Source: Acidimicrobiia bacterium
GTDB lineage: Bacteria > Actinomycetota > Acidimicrobiia > Spongiisociales > Spongiisociaceae
Direction: 5' to 3'
Assembly (NCBI GenBank): GCA_011523635.1
Contig: WTGI01000017.1
Coordinates: forward strand, 1-52,257
DNA: 52,257 bases
Shown here: one piece after another, positions 25,009 through 32,092 of the stretch
Layout: the number at the start of each line of letters is the position of its first letter
How positions within the stretch are numbered: the stretch's first letter is position 1
Program-made: the position numbers and the translations under genes
Notes under the pieces: generated by a model
What the model was told of the DNA's origin: nothing
Seen by the model: only the letters and a program-made list of their open reading frames with translations
Databases searched by the model: none

Positions 25009-26372
25009 GCAACCACTACTGGTGCGAGCTGGCCTGGCTGGGCGGCCCGAGGGTGACCCCCGGAGTCCTGATCGAAGTGGACGGTGACCGTATCGTCGGG
25101 GTGTCCCCCGGACACGCCTCGCCTCCTGAGGACGCCATCGAACTGTCCGGCCTGACCATTCCCGCGCTGGCCAACGCCCACAGCCACGCCTTTCACCGGG
25201 CATTGCGGGGCCGGACCCACGGCGGTGAAGGAACGTTCTGGACGTGGCGCGACCTGATGTACGGGGTGGCCGCCAACCTCGATCCGCAGAACTACTACCA
25301 ACTCGCCCGGGCCACCTTCGCCGAGATGGCGCTGGCGGGAATAGGCGTGGTAGGCGAGTTCCACTACGTCCACCACCGGCCCGGAGGGGATCCTTACGAC
25401 GACCCGAACGCCTTCGGGGCGAGCCTGGTGGCCGCGGCGCGTGATGCCGGAGTCCGCCTGACCCTGCTCGACACGCTGTACCTTCACGGAGGGTTCGCCC
25501 CCTGGTCGGGATCCGGGTACGCCCCGCTGCGTCCCGAACAGGCCCGGTTCAGCGACAGGTCGGTCCACGCCTGGATAAGTCGGGTCGAGAGCCTGCGGGC
25601 GACGGTTTCCGGACCGGGCACCAGGGTCGGGGCGGCGGTTCACTCGGTCCGCGCCGTCGACCCGCCGTCGATAGGGAAGGCGGCTCGCTGGGCCAAGGAC
25701 AGGGCCCTGCCCCTCCATATGCACGTCTCCGAGCAGTCGGCAGAGAACGAGGCCTGCCGCGAGGTCCACGGTCGAACCCCGACAGCCGTGCTGTCCGGCG
25801 CAGGTGCGCTGGGCCCGGACACCACCCTGGTGCACGCCACGCACCTCTCAGGCGACGACATCGACCTGATCGGCGCCGCCGGAGCCCTCTGCTGCATCTG
25901 CCCCACCACCGAGCGCGACCTGGCCGACGGGATCGGGCCCAGCCCGGACCTGGTCCGGGCTGGGGCGACCCTCTGCACCGGATCGGACTCCCACGCGGTC
26001 ATCGACATCCTCGAGGAGGCGCGGGCCGTGGAGCTGGGCGCGAGGATCCTGACGAACCGGCGGGGAATGCACCCCACCGAGGCCCTAGCCGCCATCGCCA
26101 CCGTCAACGGTTACAGGTCTCTCGGTTGGAAGGACGGGGGCGCCATCAGGCCGGGCTATCTGGCCGACTTCACCAGCATCGGGCTGGAATCGGTCCGCCT
26201 GGCGGGGATCGACGCCCCCAACATCCTCGACGCGGTGATCTTCGCCGGTTCGAGCGCTGACGTTCACCACCTCGTCGTCGGCGGCCGGCCGGTGGTGGTC
26301 GGCGGCGCCCACGTCTCGGTCGACGTCGCGGGCGAACTCGACTCCGCCATCGCCAAGGTGGTGGCGGCGTGA
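25005..26372 (+). CDS. hutF: formimidoylglutamate deiminase
   Basis: A 455-residue amidohydrolase matching HutF. The metal motif is in [15 protein letters not shown] (59-70), followed by [23 protein letters not shown] and the diagnostic [10 protein letters not shown]. The final aspartate is in GSDSHAVID. It converts N-formimino-L-glutamate to N-formyl-L-glutamate and ammonia, which defines the five-step histidine route that ends in formate release by HutG. Here its GTG start overlaps the stop of the deformylase homologue and its own TGA overlaps the GTG of hutI, so all three should be made together. Confidence 0.9.
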   Translation: MSNHYWCELAWLGGPRVTPGVLIEVDGDRIVGVSPGHASPPEDAIELSGLTIPALANAHSHAFHRALRGRTHGGEGTFWTWRDLMYGVAANLDPQNYYQLARATFAEMALAGIGVVGEFHYVHHRPGGDPYDDPNAFGASLVAAARDAGVRLTLLDTLYLHGGFAPWSGSGYAPLRPEQARFSDRSVHAWISRVESLRATVSGPGTRVGAAVHSVRAVDPPSIGKAARWAKDRALPLHMHVSEQSAENEACREVHGRTPTAVLSGAGALGPDTTLVHATHLSGDDIDLIGAAGALCCICPTTERDLADGIGPSPDLVRAGATLCTGSDSHAVIDILEEARAVELGARILTNRRGMHPTEALAAIATVNGYRSLGWKDGGAIRPGYLADFTSIGLESVRLAGIDAPNILDAVIFAGSSADVHHLVVGGRPVVVGGAHVSVDVAGELDSAIAKVVAA

Positions 26373-27550
26373 CTCTGGTAATCGACAACATCGGCGAGTT
26401 GGTCACCAACGCCCCCGAGCTCGGGGCGGGACCGCTCGGGATCGTGGAGAAAGCCTCGGTGGTGATCGACGGGGACACCGTGGTCTCGGTCGGCCCTCCC
26501 GGCGCCGTGGCGGACGAGCGCCTGGACGCCGGAGGCCGGTGCGTGATTCCGGGGTTCGTGGACTCCCACACCCACCTGGTCTTCCAGGGCGACCGGGCGG
26601 AGGAGTTCACGCGGCGGATGGCCGGTGAGCACTATGACGGCGGCGGGATCCGGGTGACGACCGAGGCCACCCGCGCCGCGGGGCGGGGAGCCCTGCGGGC
26701 GGGCCTCTCACGGCGGCTCGAGGAAGTCCACCGGGCCGGCACCACCACCGTCGAGATCAAGTCCGGGTACGGGTTGTCGGTGGAATCCGAGGTTGCGACC
26801 ACCTCGCTCGCCGCGGAGGCCACCCCGGAGAGCACCTTCATGGGCGCGCACGTGGTGCCAACCGAGTACCTGGGCAGGACCGATGAGTACGTCAGCCTGG
26901 TGTGCGGACCGATGCTCGAGGCCGTCAGGCCACACGTCCGCTGGATCGACGCCTTCTGCGAGAACGGGGCGTTCGACGCCGACCAATCGCGGGCGGTCCT
27001 CGAGGCGGGCCGCGCCGCCGGCCTCGGTCTGCGCCTCCACGCCAACCAGCTGGATTACGGTCCCGGAGTCCGCCTCGGCGTGGAGATGGACTGCGCGTCG
27101 GTGGATCATTGCACCTACCTCTCCGACGACGACATCGAGTCCCTCGCCGCCAGCAATACCGTGGCCACCTTCCTCCCCGCGGCGGACTTCTCCACCCGCC
27201 AACCGTATCCCGACGCCCGGCGCGCCATCGACGCCGGGGTCACCGTGGCCATCGCGTCGAATTGCAACCCCGGGTCGAGCTATACCACATCCATCTCGTT
27301 CTGCATCGCGCTGGCGGTGCGCGACATGAACATGACCATCGACGAGGCGATCGCCGCCGCCACCACCGGTGGAGCGGCCGCTCTCCGGCGCAAGGACGTG
27401 GGCCGGTTGGCGCCGGGTGGCCCTGCCCACCTCACCATCATCGACGCTCCGAACCGCCATCACCTCGCCTACCGGCCCGGCGTTCCGCTGATATGGCGGA
27501 CGATCGGCGCCGGCTACGTGAACCCGAACGACAGCAAGCAAGACCAGTAG
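26369..27550 (+). CDS. hutI: imidazolonepropionase
   Basis: A 393-residue amidohydrolase with HutI hallmarks: [18 protein letters not shown] (HxH at 67-69), [30 protein letters not shown] and [12 protein letters not shown]. It opens the imidazolone ring of 4-imidazolone-5-propionate to give N-formimino-L-glutamate, the substrate of HutF. Length is normal for the family (about 400). The GTG start forms a GTGA overlap with hutF. The next gene begins 14 bp after its stop, after AGAAAGG. Confidence 0.92.
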   Translation: MTLVIDNIGELVTNAPELGAGPLGIVEKASVVIDGDTVVSVGPPGAVADERLDAGGRCVIPGFVDSHTHLVFQGDRAEEFTRRMAGEHYDGGGIRVTTEATRAAGRGALRAGLSRRLEEVHRAGTTTVEIKSGYGLSVESEVATTSLAAEATPESTFMGAHVVPTEYLGRTDEYVSLVCGPMLEAVRPHVRWIDAFCENGAFDADQSRAVLEAGRAAGLGLRLHANQLDYGPGVRLGVEMDCASVDHCTYLSDDDIESLAASNTVATFLPAADFSTRQPYPDARRAIDAGVTVAIASNCNPGSSYTTSISFCIALAVRDMNMTIDEAIAAATTGGAAALRRKDVGRLAPGGPAHLTIIDAPNRHHLAYRPGVPLIWRTIGAGYVNPNDSKQDQ

Positions 27551-27564
27551 AGAAAGGCCAACCC

Positions 27565-29022
27565 ATGAACGTTCCCAACCCCACCGGACACAACCAGTGG
27601 TACCCGTTCGCCAACCGCCCGCTTCCGCCCGATGTCGACGGGCAAGCGGTCAATCCGGCCGCCATCCCCGTTTTCGATGCGGTTCCCCTGCCGCGGAGTG
27701 CCCGGTTCGTGGTGGTCGGCGCCGGGGTCCACGGGCTGTCGAGCGCCTACCACCTGGCCATGTACCTCGAACGATCGGGGAAGGGCAAGGGCAGCGATGT
27801 CGTCCTGATCGACAAGCAGGGTCCCGGCGCCGGCGCCACCGGTCTGGCCTGCGGGTGCGTCCGCAACCTGTACATGACCAACTCGCTGCACCCCATCCTG
27901 CGCGCCAGCGTGGAGGTGTGGGAATCCGATCCCGTGAACTTCGGCTTCCAGCAGGTCGGCTACGTCTCGGTCGGTGAAGCGAACCAGTATGAGGACTACG
28001 TGGAGCTCCATGCATCACAGATGGCCAGCGGGTACCCCTCCGACCTCTACACCGGCCGGGACGCGCATGCGTTCCTGACCAAGCTGTGGCCCGACTTCAA
28101 GACCGAGAACTGCGACGTGGTGCTCCACGAGCGCCGGTCCGGATACGCCGGCACCCACATCGCCGTCTGGGGCCTCGACCAGAAGTGCCGCCAGTGGGGC
28201 GTGCAGCGCGTTTACGGAACTACGGTCACCGGCTACGAGCGGGACGCATCGGGATCGGTCACCGCGGTCGAGACCGACCAAGGACCCATTTCGTGCGAGC
28301 AGGTCGTCGTGGGCGCCGGTGCGTGGACGCCGCAGCAGTGGGAATGGCTGGGCGGGCCTTCGCACCTCGACGTCGTGTATCCCGACGGGCACATCGAGGA
28401 ACAGATGGACATGTGGACCTACTGGCGCCTTTTGGAAGGCGAGGTCCTCCTCCCCGAGGGCGTGGACTTCCGCACCGCCCAGCACCGGGATTCTCCCGTT
28501 CTTCACGTAGAGCTTCTGGACACGCCGGTCTACGGCGAGGACGGAACCATGATCAAGGACCACACCTACGTGTACACGCGCTACGCGGCCGAGCGGGTGG
28601 GCGCTCCCGGTCTGCAGGGCGGGACCATCCCCATCAAGATCGGCCCCCGAGCGGAGGTCGAGCCCTACGGCCACCTCAATGACCTCTACCAGGCGGAATC
28701 CTGGTTCGCCGACTACTACTGCTCGGCCCTGGGCATGTTGTTCAAGCGCCTCGAGAACCTGCGACCCTATTTCAAGGACCGCAGGAACGGTGGGATCGGC
28801 GCGTTCACGCCCGACAACGTGCCGGTGTTCGACCATCTCGCCGACAACGCCTGGGTGATCGCCGACTCCAACCATGGTTTCAAGATGATCGGGGTGGGCA
28901 AGCTCACCGCTCAGATGCTCGTGTACGGCGAGAAACCCGAGGAGTTGAAGCCGTTCACCCTGGACCGGTACCGCACCGGCGGCACATTCGGCAACCGGAA
29001 CTCGAACAGCCCCTGGGTCTGA
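27565..29022 (+). CDS. FAD-dependent oxidoreductase (DAO / sarcosine oxidase-like)
   Basis: A 485-residue flavoprotein of the D-amino-acid oxidase / glycine oxidase / sarcosine oxidase fold. The FAD-binding loop is VVGAGVHGLSSAYHLA near residues 50-65. A second FAD contact, VVVGAGAWTPQ, lies in the middle, and the C-terminal GAFTPDNVPVF and DSNHGFKMIGVGKLTAQML is the family's substrate/FAD-cap signature. Such enzymes oxidise secondary or tertiary N-methyl amines and amino acids. The N-terminal 45 residues before the FAD loop are longer than usual. It is the last gene of the hut operon, so an N-methylated amino acid is a reasonable substrate; this is inference. The ATG at 27565 follows AGAAAGG. 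Confidence 0.85.
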   Translation: MNVPNPTGHNQWYPFANRPLPPDVDGQAVNPAAIPVFDAVPLPRSARFVVVGAGVHGLSSAYHLAMYLERSGKGKGSDVVLIDKQGPGAGATGLACGCVRNLYMTNSLHPILRASVEVWESDPVNFGFQQVGYVSVGEANQYEDYVELHASQMASGYPSDLYTGRDAHAFLTKLWPDFKTENCDVVLHERRSGYAGTHIAVWGLDQKCRQWGVQRVYGTTVTGYERDASGSVTAVETDQGPISCEQVVVGAGAWTPQQWEWLGGPSHLDVVYPDGHIEEQMDMWTYWRLLEGEVLLPEGVDFRTAQHRDSPVLHVELLDTPVYGEDGTMIKDHTYVYTRYAAERVGAPGLQGGTIPIKIGPRAEVEPYGHLNDLYQAESWFADYYCSALGMLFKRLENLRPYFKDRRNGGIGAFTPDNVPVFDHLADNAWVIADSNHGFKMIGVGKLTAQMLVYGEKPEELKPFTLDRYRTGGTFGNRNSNSPWV

Positions 29023-29100
29023 TTAGTTTCTAGTTTCTAGTTGCTAGTTGCTAGTTGATAGCATCGACTAGTGACTAGCGGCTAGCAACCGGCAGCTAGG
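29023..29100. repeat. degenerate heptanucleotide repeat with phased CTAG
   Basis: Directly after the flavoprotein stop, a 7-nt unit of form NNNCTAG is repeated: TTTCTAG twice, TTGCTAG twice, TTGATAG, then spaced copies TGACTAG and CGGCTAG and a last AGCTAG. Because 7 is not a multiple of 3, the TAG triplets fall in all three forward frames. CTAG is generally rare in bacterial genomes, so the cluster stands out. It lies between the hut operon and the PhnD-like gene. Confidence 0.75.
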
Positions 29101-29108
29101 AGAGAACG

Positions 29109-29891
29109 TTGAGCACCCCGGCGGAGGAGTCTCTGAAAGCTGCGAGCTATCTGGGTGACAACACGCTGACCATCATGCGCGATCTCGCGCAATACCTGTC
29201 GGAGATGACAGGCATCGAGGTGGTGATCGACCACGAGGCGGGGAGAACAACCATCGAGGCGCTCCGTCAAGCGCCCACGCTCGACCTGGTCTGGATGTGC
29301 GGCTACCCGACCGCTTCGCTCATCTCGGCGGGCCGGATGTCCCATGCGATCGTGGGCGCGCCGGTCTTCGCCGGTCACGGAGGTCCGGTCTACCACGCGG
29401 TGATCGTCACCCATAAGTCCGGACCGCAGTCATTGGGCGCCGCGCTGGAGACCAGGCTGGCCGTGAACGAGGTCGAATCCTGGTCCGGCTATCTCGGGCT
29501 CCAGGCTCATGTCGAGCGGTCCTTCCCCGGCAGGTGGTTCGCCGACCAGGCCGTGACCGGCTCGCACCGGGCCTCGCTAGGAACTCTGGCCGACCGCACC
29601 TGCGACATCGCCTCCGTTGACGTAACCGTCTGGGAGCACGCACTGGCCGAGAGACCCGAGGAGGTGGCGGGACTGCGCGTGATCGACCGCACCGTCGACT
29701 GGCCGGCGCCGCCCTTCAGCTTGGGATCGCAACTCCACCCGCGGGTACGGGAGAAACTCACAACGGCCCTTCTCGCCGTCGGACCGTCGGACGTACCGCC
29801 CCTGGACGGTGTTGTGCCGGCCAACTCCGACGTGTACCGGGATGTGATGCCTGTCCGGTCACGTGGATTCCCGAGTTCGGTGATCCTTTAA
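29109..29891 (+). CDS. PhnD-like substrate-binding-domain protein without signal peptide
   Basis: A 260-residue protein of the phosphate/phosphonate-binding (PhnD-like) fold. It opens with a short helix and LAQYLSEMTGIEVVIDH. It continues with EALRQAPTLDLVWMCGYPTASL and the ligand-side segment FAGHGGPVYHAVIVTHKSG, as in PhnD-type periplasmic proteins. Unlike transported homologues it has no signal peptide or lipobox, so it probably works in the cytoplasm as a sensor or orphan binding domain. No permease or ATPase gene is adjacent. TTG at 29109 follows AGGAGAG. It is downstream of the hut operon but separated by the heptanucleotide repeat. Confidence 0.68.
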   Translation: MSTPAEESLKAASYLGDNTLTIMRDLAQYLSEMTGIEVVIDHEAGRTTIEALRQAPTLDLVWMCGYPTASLISAGRMSHAIVGAPVFAGHGGPVYHAVIVTHKSGPQSLGAALETRLAVNEVESWSGYLGLQAHVERSFPGRWFADQAVTGSHRASLGTLADRTCDIASVDVTVWEHALAERPEEVAGLRVIDRTVDWPAPPFSLGSQLHPRVREKLTTALLAVGPSDVPPLDGVVPANSDVYRDVMPVRSRGFPSSVIL

Positions 29892-29927
29892 GCGCGCGAC
29901 ACGGACCCGAAGTGACGGCCGATCTCG

Positions 29928-31505
29928 CTACCGGACCGTCGCCGGCTTGATGGGTGCGGAAGGGCGAGCTCTCCTGCCGTTCAGCATCGTTCCGATCGGC
30001 GTGTACCGAATGAAGAGCTGGTAGGTCAGGAGTAGCAGCACCGTCACGGCCACCGAGATCATCACGAACTTGACCTCGGCGGGCAGGCTCCAGTCGCGGA
30101 CCATGGCCTGAGCGACCACCACAACCGGAAGGTGCGCCAGATACAACCAGTACGAGGAGTCGGAGAGGTAGCGGACCGCGCGCCGCTCCTCCGCCAGCAG
30201 CACCCGGAAGAGTCCCATCAGCCCGAAGCACATGCCCCAGGCGTAGGCCACCTGCAGGACGGACGCCGCCGGCCATGAGAAGACGGCGGGTTCGAAGGTG
30301 AAGATCAGCCCGGCCGGGAGCACGACCAGGAACGAGATCGGCAGACAAAGCCACCATCGTCCCCCGATCGTGTCGACCAGCAGCTCGCTGCTCCGTCCCC
30401 GGCGCCCGTACATCAGGGCCCCGAAAGCGAAGAATGTGGCGTAGTAGGCCAGAACGTGGGGAAGCGGAATGAGGCCGTCCGACGTGTCGGGCCCGAAGAC
30501 CGGATAGGCGCCGCCCCCGCCCATGTACAGCTGCGGCACGATCGTAAGTGGGATCATCGACCACATGACCCACCGCGGCCAGGTCGCCTGCCCGGAGCCA
30601 TGGGGACCCCGGCGGTCCACCGCCCATGCCACGATCGCAAAGCCGGCCACCAGCCAGAGGAGGAACCAGAGGAACCACAGGTGGAAGAAGCGCTGGATCG
30701 TGGACAGATCAAGCCGTCCGGATGCATCATCGTCGTCCTCCGCCTCGACTGCGCCTGCTCCCCAACCCGGTATCTCCGACCATGCCACCCCTTCGGGCAG
30801 TGGATCCCCACCTCCGTGGGCAACCAGCAGGTCGGCTGCCTCCGCGTGGCCGAAGTGGAAGGCCACCCCTAGGGGGGTCTCATCCTCGGAGGCGGTTGCC
30901 ACCGGCGCCGGATCGGCGCCCCGCGAGAGCAGCAGCTCCAGCATCTCCACGTCACCGGTCAGGGCCGCGGCATGGAGGAGGGCCCATCCCCCCGGCTCGC
31001 CGCGGAGGTCAGGATCGAAGCCCCTGTCCAGCAGTTGCTCCACGCCGGAGACGTCACCGGTGAACACCTTGCCCCAGATGTCATCATCCGCCACCTGGGC
31101 TGCCGGTGCGGACTTCGCCGCCCAGTCCCCGACGAGGCTGGTCAGCGGAACGATCGTGAACATGCCGATCAGGAGCGGGAGCGCCACCCGGCGCAGCCGA
31201 TGGTTCAGCAGGGCGCCGAGGCCGCGGCGGCGCCACAGCAGGGCGGTGAAGAAGCCGCTCATGAGGAAGAACACCGGCATGCGGAACCCGTGGACCGCCC
31301 ACAGGAACTCGTCGAACAACCCTTCGAAGCCGGAGGTGCGGTCCTGGACCCACCAGGCCGCCGGGAAGAACGCCAGCGATGCGTGCAGGCCGATGCCCAG
31401 CAGCATGGCGAACCCCCGCAGAGCGTCGAGGTCGTGGAGCCGCCGCCGCGGATTCACCTCTGGATCCACCCCGATTGGTACCGGATGCCCCGGGGTGTCT
31501 GCCAT
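29928..31505 (-). CDS. acyltransferase-3 family membrane protein with inserted ankyrin repeats
   Basis: A 525-residue integral membrane protein. The acyltransferase-3 start is RLHDLDALRGFAMLLGIGLHA (22-42), and RMPVFFLMSGFF (75-86) is the next family motif. Residues about 141-232 are a soluble insert with ankyrin-repeat signatures, GWALLHAAALTGDVEMLELLLSRGADP and ETPLGVAFHFGHAEAADLLVAHGG. An acidic linker (EAEDDDD) follows, then membrane helices to the C-terminus, ending in a basic tail. Acyltransferase-3 proteins O-acylate sugars or glycans across the membrane. The insertion between membrane helices would place the ankyrin domain on one face as a protein-binding module. The gene is convergent with the PhnD-like gene. 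Confidence 0.82.
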   Translation of the reverse strand: MADTPGHPVPIGVDPEVNPRRRLHDLDALRGFAMLLGIGLHASLAFFPAAWWVQDRTSGFEGLFDEFLWAVHGFRMPVFFLMSGFFTALLWRRRGLGALLNHRLRRVALPLLIGMFTIVPLTSLVGDWAAKSAPAAQVADDDIWGKVFTGDVSGVEQLLDRGFDPDLRGEPGGWALLHAAALTGDVEMLELLLSRGADPAPVATASEDETPLGVAFHFGHAEAADLLVAHGGGDPLPEGVAWSEIPGWGAGAVEAEDDDDASGRLDLSTIQRFFHLWFLWFLLWLVAGFAIVAWAVDRRGPHGSGQATWPRWVMWSMIPLTIVPQLYMGGGGAYPVFGPDTSDGLIPLPHVLAYYATFFAFGALMYGRRGRSSELLVDTIGGRWWLCLPISFLVVLPAGLIFTFEPAVFSWPAASVLQVAYAWGMCFGLMGLFRVLLAEERRAVRYLSDSSYWLYLAHLPVVVVAQAMVRDWSLPAEVKFVMISVAVTVLLLLTYQLFIRYTPIGTMLNGRRARPSAPIKPATVR

Positions 31506-31612
31506 CGTCCAATGCTATCGGCGCGGTCCGCCGGACTGGCAGGGTTGCCACGGATCGAACGGTCCGGTGGCCAGGGAGTTCGCTAAAAACGGAGACGCTA
31601 CGTGGAGGAGAC

Positions 31613-31642
31613 TTGACTCACTGTGTTGTTATGCTGTATATA
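31613..31642 (+). promoter_or_regulatory. sigma70-type promoter for the 69-residue membrane protein
   Basis: TTGACT (31613-31618), an 18-bp spacer and TATATA (31637-31642) in an AT-rich patch, about 30 bp before the ATG at 31674. The leader then has GAGAAAGGG as ribosome-binding site. Confidence 0.5.
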
Positions 31643-31673
31643 CCAGTAATTTGTTATTGATGAGAAAGGGCAG

Positions 31674-31883
31674 ATGAGAATGACTGCTGTGGACACCGCA
31701 CCGGTCACCGAGCCCCTTGTCGACGCCGAGGACGAGGCAAGACAGGCAGAAGTACGGACCGACATCGCGCAAGCCCTGCTGACCATTCACAAAGAGACCA
31801 CTGCGCTGGTGTGGCGGGCCACAGCGGTGATCATCGCCGCCTTCGGGATAGCCGTCACGATCATCCTCAACGTTCCCCGGTGA
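31674..31883 (+). CDS. small single-span membrane protein
   Basis: A 69-residue protein. Residues about 1-45 are acidic and predicted helical (EDEARQAEVRTDIAQALLTIHKETT), and about 47-66 form one membrane segment (VWRATAVIIAAFGIAVTIIL) before a short NVPR tail. I know no family for it. A good promoter and ribosome-binding site support it as real; longer frames on the opposite strand here lack such signals. It is divergent from the acyltransferase gene and convergent with the rec operon. Confidence 0.6.
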   Translation: MRMTAVDTAPVTEPLVDAEDEARQAEVRTDIAQALLTIHKETTALVWRATAVIIAAFGIAVTIILNVPR

Positions 31884-31960
31884 CATCGATCATCCGAGAG
31901 GGTTGAACCCGGGTTCAGCCTCAAGAGGCCAAACGGGGAGTAACCGGAGCCCCCTGCGGA

Positions 31961-32092
31961 TCACCAGCGTTCGTTCAACGCTCTCCGCTGCGCCTCAAGC
32001 AACTCTTCGTCAATCTCCGAGGGCTCGTCGGAGTACACGGCGTCAAGGCGGGCCGTCACGTCGTCGGAGTCCTCCTGAGTCGGCACTTTCAT
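31961..32092 (-). CDS. 43-residue protein at the end of the rec operon
   Basis: A small acidic ORF that begins at an ATG overlapping the recD stop (ATGA, 32089-32092) and runs to 31961. The product starts MKVPTQEDSDDVTARLDAVY and ends EAQRRALNERW. The C-terminal helix ending in a basic patch and a Trp resembles tails of small antitoxin-type proteins, but the ORF is too short to hold a complete ribbon-helix-helix, so I claim no function. Four-base overlap with recD, as seen between recC, recB and recD, is the main reason to believe it. Confidence 0.55.
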   Translation of the reverse strand: MKVPTQEDSDDVTARLDAVYSDEPSEIDEELLEAQRRALNERW

